Positions 56,739-64,000 of a stretch of DNA of 64,000 bases are shown here, one piece after another. The position numbers were made by a program, and so were the translations under genes. Source of the DNA: Onchidella celtica (Eukaryota; Mollusca; Gastropoda; Systellommatophora; Onchidiidae); NCBI GenBank assembly GCA_963931925.1, contig OZ007581.1, positions 13,512,162-13,576,161 on the forward strand, given 5' to 3'. The first letter of the stretch is position 1; each line of letters opens with the position of its first letter. The notes beneath the pieces are model-generated. The model had not been told where the DNA came from. It did no database searches and saw nothing but the letters and a program-made list of their open reading frames with translations.

Positions 56739-59700
56739 CAAGAGACACAAAACATCAATAAACGTGCACAAACCAGTAGTTACATGTATTGTCCGTTGTG
56801 TGTTTGTGATAGGTTTTACAAACTTATTGGAGATATTTTTGCCACATTCAAAATTAGTAGGAAATAGTATTCATCTTATAGAACAAAAATTGTTGCGGTC
56901 ACACACATTTTTACATGAACAAGGAAGGTTATAGGTGTGCACAAATACTTAGTAACCGTGGTACATTATTGTGACATGTAAAGTGTTTTGTGACATGCCT
57001 TTGTAAATTGCTTTTATACTGCATTGGTGTACGCGATTTAGGTGTCATTTAGTTGGTAGGTCTGTTGTTTTATCATTGCGCTTGCTCAGTGCCCGCGACT
57101 TCAGGTTTGGCTGATTTGGTCAAAGTGATTTTCAGGTTTCAGACTGCACCGTTGCTGGCACCCTTGCATGTATCCTACATCAAAATATAGTTCAAGTCTT
57201 CCTCTGACAAAATAAACTTCCTTTTGTATTGTTTGATGTGTTAAGCCGCATGTTTTTATTGCTTGAACAAGACATAGTCTTGCCATTTTTGCTCTGAACT
57301 GCACATATCAAATTGACCCCCTCAAGATAAAGGGTCGCAGAGCGTGGTAAGACAATGATGAAATGGTTGACCTGCTTTTCAATTTTAAAAAAAAACAGGA
57401 AAATTATTTTTGTCTCCCCTTTAAGAGTTCACAAAAAAATGACGTCGGATGAAGTTTGCTGACTAAAAAAAGTAAAATGAGATGCTTGACCTTGTCTTGG
57501 ATACTGAGAATTTTTAATGGCATGACTCAGTAAACCGTCATTTTATGGGCAGACAAAGTTGGACTATCATGGAATTTGCAAAAGGTAGCAAATTTGAGGA
57601 GTTTTTTCACTTTTGAAAATGCCATAACTTTCATAACCAGAATAATAAATCTGGTATCAACATTTTTGGAAAAGTAAGCTCCATCCAATTAGACGATAAC
57701 TGGTGAGATGTGGTAAAAAGTAGAAATCAGTTTGGACTACCTACTTAGAGTTCTAGGCCACATTTCTCCCCTTTTGATCCAGTAGTTCTCCAGTTCCTCC
57801 CGCATTTTGAATTGTCATTAATTTTTTCACTATAATACTTTTACAGTGTCACTAATAGGCAAAAAGAAAAAGTTGTACATAGCAAAGCCTCGCCGAAGAA
57901 ATAATACCCAAACGATACAATATACTTTTACAGTGGTAATTATTGAAACGCTTTTTTGTGAACTGTTAGTTCGTGATCAGCATTATAATTCTATTAATTA
58001 TTACCTCATTTGATATTTATATCACAGTGTACAGAGTGCATTCTTTCTCGAGTTCCTCCTCTGATTGAAATCCCTCCCCAGTCACACCCTTGCTGTTTGG
58101 GTTGTGTGCCTTCCATCTGAGAATCACTATCATACACCTGACTGCCTAAAATGTTTTGTGAAATTGACCTGTATTTGTACTGGATAGGGTTGTGTGCAAC
58201 ACTGAACATACCAAATGGTCTGAAGCCAAATTCCCTGAATTACTATTTTCAGTATGCCGAAAAAAACAGGCAACATCCGATGTAAGGGAAGTAATCAAAA
58301 TTATAGAACGTCTGAATGATTAAGATGGTTTATAGCCCTTATTTGACAGCTGCACTGTAATAATTATTATTCCCTTTGATGTTTTGCCTAAATATTTTTC
58401 CTTTTCATTGTTTCTTCTGTTAGAATACCTTACCTAACTGCATGGTTATTCATGAGTACGACCAGACAGGCCTGTTGAAATTTGAATGATCCAATGCTAA
58501 TATTAATTTTCATTAACGTTATGTGTATCAAAAAAATCTTTGTGTGCCATAAATTTTTCCATATTTGCCTACACAGGAAGAAACTAGTGGAGGAAATGAA
58601 GGAAGACTAACTACAGCAACATCTGTTAATAGAAGTCGACTTTCTTTTTTCCCCTACACAAAATAGCCTCGCATTCTTGTGCACCAATGCATCGGTGACT
58701 GGCACAAACATGACCAGCGGAAGAATTGATCTATCGGTGACTGGCACTCAAAGAGTTAATGAGCAAATTTTACGGTTTTGAGAAGACTGTCATAATACTC
58801 ACATTTTTGTAGTCTATTCCAGCCTATGGCTGACTGAATTCTCTCTTTTTTTTTTCTTCTGGTTCCTTTTTTTTCTTCATACCCTTTTTCTTCCTCACTT
58901 TTGTTTTGTATTGTTTATTTTTTATTCTTTTTCTCTCTCCAAGTATTCCTTTTCTCCCCCAGCTTTTTTTACAAGTCTTTTTTCTTTCTAGCTCTTTTTA
59001 TTAGCTGCTTATGATAGGTTTAGCTTATCCCAATTACCTCAGGTATTGAAAGGATCATTAAAAAGGCCCCACATTCTCATGAAAAACTGTACCTTTGGAG
59101 GCAAAAGTAAAATACATGTATTTCATTGATTTCTTAATGAAGGTGTTTCCATTCTTTTAATTGCAGAGATAGTGCTTATGTCCTTTCTGAACACAGAAGA
59201 TAATAACAGCGTCTGCAACTCTTGGGTCCAAAACAAAGTGTTGATGTGTGGGTGCCGTAAAAATACCACAAGAAGTTAAAATGAATAAAGTGGCTGGAAT
59301 GCCTCACACAAGGGCTGCGTGCTTTTGACCCTGTGGATAAGAAAAGTTCCTCCCCCATTTTGAATTGTCATTAATTTTTTCACAATAATACTTTTACAGT
59401 GTCAAAAATAGGCAAAAAGTTTGTGATCAGCATTATAATTATGTTAATTATTACATCATTTGATATTTATATATCTACACGGTGTACAGAGCGCAATCTT
59501 TCTCGAGTTCCTCCTCTGTCTGAGAGGGTTGTGTGCCTCACATCTGAGAATCACTGTCCTACATCTAGACTGGCTAAAACGTTTTGTGAAATTGTCCCTG
59601 TACATGTACTGGAGAGGGTTGTGAAAAATTATTGGAGTCAGCCTAGCGTTCTTTTCTGAAATCTTATGGATAAACTGGTCATTTATATTATCACATATCA

Positions 59701-60968
59701 TTTGTTGATTTAAGTACCATTCACCTAGGAGCACGCTTTTTTCATATCAGAGAGATGAAAAATTTTTACAAACGAAGCATATTACATGTACTTGACCACC
59801 AGACAGGCAGGCGCTATTTGCAATGAACCTGTGAAGGCGCCACTACTTTAATCAGTTACGTATAGGTAGATCAAGCTGGCATGTGAGGGTGGGGTTGGAG
59901 TCAACAGAGGGTATGGGACCGCCATAATCTCTTGCCAGACAGACACTCACTCTTTACAATGGACACATGGTGGCGGCACTGCCTTGGTCGTTGCGTATTT
60001 AGATAAAACTGACTGTAGGGGTGGGGAGGGGCGGGAACAACAGAAGGTTTGTGACTGCCCTAATCAGTTGCAAAGGTTTGAGTGGGCGGCCTTTATGTGA
60101 AGCATAGGCGCTCTAGGTGGTAACCGGAAGCCCTGACCTATAGGTACCAACTTAATAGGTGGCCTTTCTGTGATTACCCTGTGACTCCATGTCTGGAACT
60201 TGCAGAGGATAATTATCCGCATTTGTGAAATATTCTATGATTTATTCATTTATTTAAATCTCTATCCTGTTACAGTGGACGCCGGTGTCAACGAGATCGG
60301 GTTCAACGAGGAGTCGGTTCCAACGAGGTCGACTTCGATCCCCGTGTTCTTTCTTTGTTTTTCATTGTAATAAAATGCCACTCTCAACGAGGTTTTTTTC
60401 CCACGTGGTCGGACTCAACGAGGTCACGATGCCCTCTCTTCAACAACCAGCGAGTCAAGCGGAGCACGCTTCGCTTCTCGCCGTTCCGGCCGATATCACA
60501 CGGCGCGGCCGGCCATTGCCCCGCAGGCACTACAGACAAAGGGAATGCTGCACGCCCCCCCCCCCCCCTCCCACCCATCCCCCAACTGATCCTCCCCTGG
60601 AACAATCACTGCGTTTGCGGGTTTGCGGGGGGAGGGGTGGGATGAATAAACCAGAGAGGAAAGGGTTGGGTGTTGTGAGCGGGTGGGACGGGGGTGTTGT
60701 GGTGTGTAGAAAATAGATCTAGAAAGATAGGGCATCATAGGCTGTGCCAGGGCAAAGCTAGCACGCTCTCTAGCAAGACTAGGTGGGGCTTTGATTGAAT
60801 GATTGTGATTGGTCCATTGGTTACGGTGCCGAGTTACGTCAAGGCCAGGCTAGGCACAATGCGCACGCATCCCTCTTTTCTCTTTCTTTACTGTTCACTT
60901 CACTTTCTTCACCACGCTTGCACCAGTCACATCGGATTGCTCTCATTTTCTTCATTGTCTCATTTCAG
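56739..60968. other. Copy 2 of 16538-20763: repeats R2a', R2b', CAACGAGG cluster; no new gene
   Basis: R2a' is at about 57798-58191, R2b' at about 59349-59661, the degenerate tandem repeat at about 59801-60091 and the CAACGAGG cluster at about 60274-60433. A C-run near 60555-60568 is longer than in copy 1. Confidence 0.7.
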
Positions 60969-61047
60969 GCCAGTAGATGAAAGCTTGATTTGTCTGTCCT
61001 TTTCCTTTGTGTTTTACTGTATCATTTCTGTATTAGTTCTTATGTGA
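60969..61047 (+). pseudogene. Possible receptor helix 4 exon, copy 2
   Basis: Same sequence as 20764-20842, tentative for the same reasons. Confidence 0.35.
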
Positions 61048-61086
61048 GGCTTTGTTTCATATAACTCTGTTTCTTCTTGCCACATT

Positions 61087-61482
61087 TTGACTTTGCCTTA
61101 TTCTTCTGTCGATCTAAGTAGAGCTTTTTGTTCAACTCTTGAAAGGGCTGTTTTTGGCTGGCCTCAAAAGGGACAGTTAGAAGTAGTGAGCTTCTCTTCA
61201 TCAGGTTTCAAGCAAATATTTTCCATGTACTTTTCAGCTGTGTTTTGGCTCCCGTGGGATGTATTGTTGGGACTGTGCAAGAGATATTACAGCAAACTTC
61301 TGACACACCCATCCACTCCCTATTCAGCACCAGAGACAGATACATTGTCTGACCTTGACCAAGCCTCCCTCAAAGACGGTGATGGTGAGCACATTAAGAA
61401 GAACATCCAGGAACCCAAGGTGATGACATCAGCAGCTCTTCATCCAATGGAAATCTCATGCAGGAAACAAGGTCAAGAGTGA
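61087..61482 (+). CDS. 131-codon ORF, function unknown, copy 2
   Basis: Same protein as 20882-21277; one silent third-position change was seen. Confidence 0.3.
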   Translation: MTLPYSSVDLSRAFCSTLERAVFGWPQKGQLEVVSFSSSGFKQIFSMYFSAVFWLPWDVLLGLCKRYYSKLLTHPSTPYSAPETDTLSDLDQASLKDGDGEHIKKNIQEPKVMTSAALHPMEISCRKQGQE

Positions 61483-64000
61483 CAAGCAATGGCAAAAGTC
61501 TTGGGCCCTCTGTTTCTGTTTCTATTTATATTTGCGTTAATCTTTTGCAGCACTGGACTTCTGAGTTACAGTCTGTTAATGCACAAAAAAATGTCTGCGT
61601 TTTCATAAATCATGGTCCATAGTTGGGCTCTTGGTCATTTCCTCATTCATAATGCTTTTATGCATCTGTTACTGTTGTATGTTTCAAGTATAATTATATT
61701 CATTCTGTGGCCATTTCTTCATTATGAAAAGTAACTTTTCTATGTAGAATCGAACATTGAAATTTGAATGTCTTGTTTGCCTCCTTCATGTTTTTGGTAG
61801 GTACTTAAAATTGTAAAAACATGTCTGTCAAAGCATTGCACTGTATTGAATGCTGCAGACCTTAATAATACAGTGCAATCCTAACATCTTGACATCATCA
61901 GGACAGTCTGCTATGCGTCGAGTAAAGGGAGAGAGTCGAAATAGAAGATTCGTGGTGGAAGAGAAAAAAAAAAGGGGGGGGGGGAGGGGAGGGAGATGAA
62001 ACATTACCATTATTGGAAAGGTGTTCAATTATCGGCATACTATTACTATCATGACCCGTTCCTCCAATATTATTATTGTGTGATGGAGTTTTGAGGCAAA
62101 GATTTGCTGATATTGGAGAAATGCTGTAATTATACATCAAATGCAAAGTGTTCTACTATTTCTTTTTAACCTCCACCTGACTGTTTCTTCAGAAGAAGTG
62201 ATAATACTGATAAACAGATAGTATGGCAGTTTACCAAGAGATCTAGGGCAAGGCCTTGTATCATCGGCAAATGAATATTTTGTGAAAAAAAAAAATTCAG
62301 TCTGTAGTACTCTATACTTTTTACTGTCGTGCGCTTATGCCTTATGCATGGCACTCCACACTCGCGTTACTGAAGCCAAGGGTCATCCTCTGTGTCCACA
62401 CACCTCCTCTCTTACCCCTCCCTGCCAGCACCACAAAAAGAAATAAAGATGGAGGTCTTATGTGCAGGGAGTTGCGTGGGCATTTTCGGTAGCACAGTAG
62501 TAGATCTAGTGCACTTATTGTGCTCTGGTTGGCGAGAAATGTGTCGATATCTTACTATAATTGAGCTAGAGGGTGAAAGTGTAAGCAGCTAAAAGTTCGC
62601 TACTACGCCATCAAGAATAATCAAACTTGGTGTTTTGGCAGCAAATTTTGTCGAAGAGTTACGTGGACACATTCATTTTGAACAAAAATCAGTCTTTACT
62701 ATTATTCATATTAAAATTTTTTGAGCCGGAAAACCAAGACGCATTTTCATCGAATAGAACAGAAAAGTGTGACCAGAAATTGCATTCTTGACCTCTCTTT
62801 ATACATTGGTAGTAGAAAATCAATGTAATGACATCTGCATATTTCTACGTGAAATGGTGATGTAACAGTAAGTTCTAGTGGTCATTGCATCGAATCCAAA
62901 ATGCCATTTTAATGTAGCCTAGATCTGGATATATGGCTGGGCTTGAAACACGGAAAATTTGCTAGATTTATCTTGCGCGGGTCGGCTAGTAAGAGGAAAG
63001 AATGGAACAACACGTCGAGTTATGGGGAAATATTTAGTAGCATTAAAGAAAGAATAGGTTGGGACTTAAAAATTGTGTCGAGCTACCCAGAATGTCGACA
63101 AAAGCCATGTCGAGATAAGTGGATTGGACTGTACATGTATTCTATTAATTAAGTGTTCTGTATATAACTGTAAATTACAGCAACCTGTATTATGAATTGG
63201 AATAGCCTTGTTAATTTTAGACAAATAGAAAATGAATCCATTCCCGCCTAACGCGTCCCAATGCGACACATTTGCATCTGTCTAATACGACTACATCTGA
63301 CCATGCTCGTATCAGCCCAATTCACCCGAATACATCTATCAGTGTGCTATTTATAAAGTCCCTTAGCAACCTGATTTAGAGGTATAGTCAGAGTCAGGTT
63401 AGAAATGAGATGTCCACTCTTCAGTTAAAAATAAAAATGGATGCATCTAGCTTGTGAACTCTTTTTTCAGTAAGTTTTGAAATCACAGAATATCGGACGT
63501 GCAAACAATGTTTATCAGCTATTCAGTTGTGTTGATGTTTCCACATCAAATGCACTGGTTGCTCCCTTTATAACATTCATATACAAGGTAATAGCTGTTA
63601 TATTAAATATCACGAGGACTCAAAATGATGACATTTTGGGACAATAGGTGCAGAAAACTGAACAAAATGGTATATTTAGCAATGAGTTTCAACTTTATTT
63701 TATTGCAATAAATTTCAATTCAACTCATAGACATGTATGTAATATTTCCTGAATTGGCCTTCATTTATCTACATCTTCGTACCATTTTCACCAACATTGG
63801 ATAATAATTATGTGCACAAAAATATTTCTTTAAAAATGTCAGACATCAGGAAATTGGAATTAGTTCCCTTTTCTTAGGCATCTGGGCATGAAAAATGGGG
63901 AAGCATTGACTTACATTTTTTTCCCAGCTTTAGGCAGGAAAGGGTTAAGAAACAAAAAATGAAGATAACTGACATGTAGGGCAAGATCAGTTACTAGCAA
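61483..64000. other. Copy 2 of 21278-23826; no gene recognised
   Basis: Differs from copy 1 by a ~33 bp deletion near 62027, G-tract length near 61974-61990 and scattered substitutions. The window ends while still matching copy 1. Confidence 0.6.

Larger units (their letters stand above)
34285..64000. repeat. Copy 2 of the ~34.3 kb duplication (truncated by window end)
   Basis: This segment repeats 1-23826 in the same order and orientation, and is still matching at the last base. Private differences are a Helitron (36787-38961), an RTE-like retrotransposon (44111-47320), a 516 bp local tandem duplication, a ~33 bp deletion near 62027 relative to 21815-21860, microsatellite length changes and scattered substitutions. 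The equivalents of 23827-34284, including the intact retrotransposon of copy 1, lie beyond the window. Confidence 0.95.

Noticed and set aside
1..64000. tRNA or rRNA genes and tRNA-derived SINEs
   Set aside because: I looked for internal promoter boxes of the GGTTCGANTCC type and rRNA signatures and found no convincing match; a covariance-model scan would be decisive.

Overview
The window is eukaryotic, intron-containing, AT-rich and dominated by repeats and transposable elements. No bacterial-type gene, operon or CRISPR array is visible. The transposon mix (piggyBac, Merlin/ISXO2-like, Helitron, RTE-like non-LTR), CTAGAT and TAGGCCTA-rich DNA, ATCC and CT microsatellites, and relics of a Cys-loop (nicotinic-type) receptor gene suggest a marine invertebrate, most likely a mollusc. 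That is inference; nothing here fixes the species.

The overriding structure is a direct duplication of about 34.3 kb. Position 1 matches 34285, and the match runs to the end of the window (64000 matches about 23826). Copy 1 is 1-34284; copy 2 is 34285-64000 and continues beyond the window. The copies differ by roughly 1% substitutions where I counted, by small indels, and by large insertions: a 2.2 kb Helitron (36787-38961) and a 3.2 kb RTE-like retrotransposon (44111-47320) are in copy 2 only, as is a 516 bp local tandem duplication around the retrotransposon. This is either a recent segmental duplication or two haplotypes joined end to end by the assembler.

Layout of copy 1 (copy 2 follows the same order). 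1-2634: non-coding, with one half of an old repeat (R4a) and CTAGAT-rich palindromes. 2635-5544: three piggyBac-derived non-autonomous elements side by side. 6190-6560: R4b. 6787-7533: a dispersed repeat (R1a). 7540-8240: a broken Merlin/ISXO2-like transposase. 8679-20842: scattered exons of a Cys-loop receptor-like gene on the + strand, probably decayed. One of its introns carries a 3.2 kb piggyBac element (9729-12930) with TTAA target sites, matching termini, a TATA box, a two-exon transposase and all three catalytic aspartates, but frameshifted and C-terminally truncated. 15779-16537: R1b. 17597-19460: a second pair of local repeats. 20882-21277: a 131-codon ORF of unknown function.

The right part of copy 1 (24-34 kb), whose copy 2 equivalent is outside the window, holds an intact RTE-like retrotransposon on the minus strand (24983-28225, 1005-residue endonuclease/reverse transcriptase), an endonuclease-domain fragment of a second non-LTR element (about 28870-29335), a degenerate minisatellite and long CT/GT microsatellites.

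Functionally, the window records transposon history rather than a pathway. The piggyBac element and its three short derivatives form one family: the derivatives carry its promoter-proximal 5' DNA and its 3' end. The Helitron keeps both termini and the N-terminal part of its Rep/helicase gene, but not the nuclease or helicase. The only open reading frame that looks fully functional is the minus-strand retrotransposon. I see no rRNA or tRNA gene and no complete host gene.
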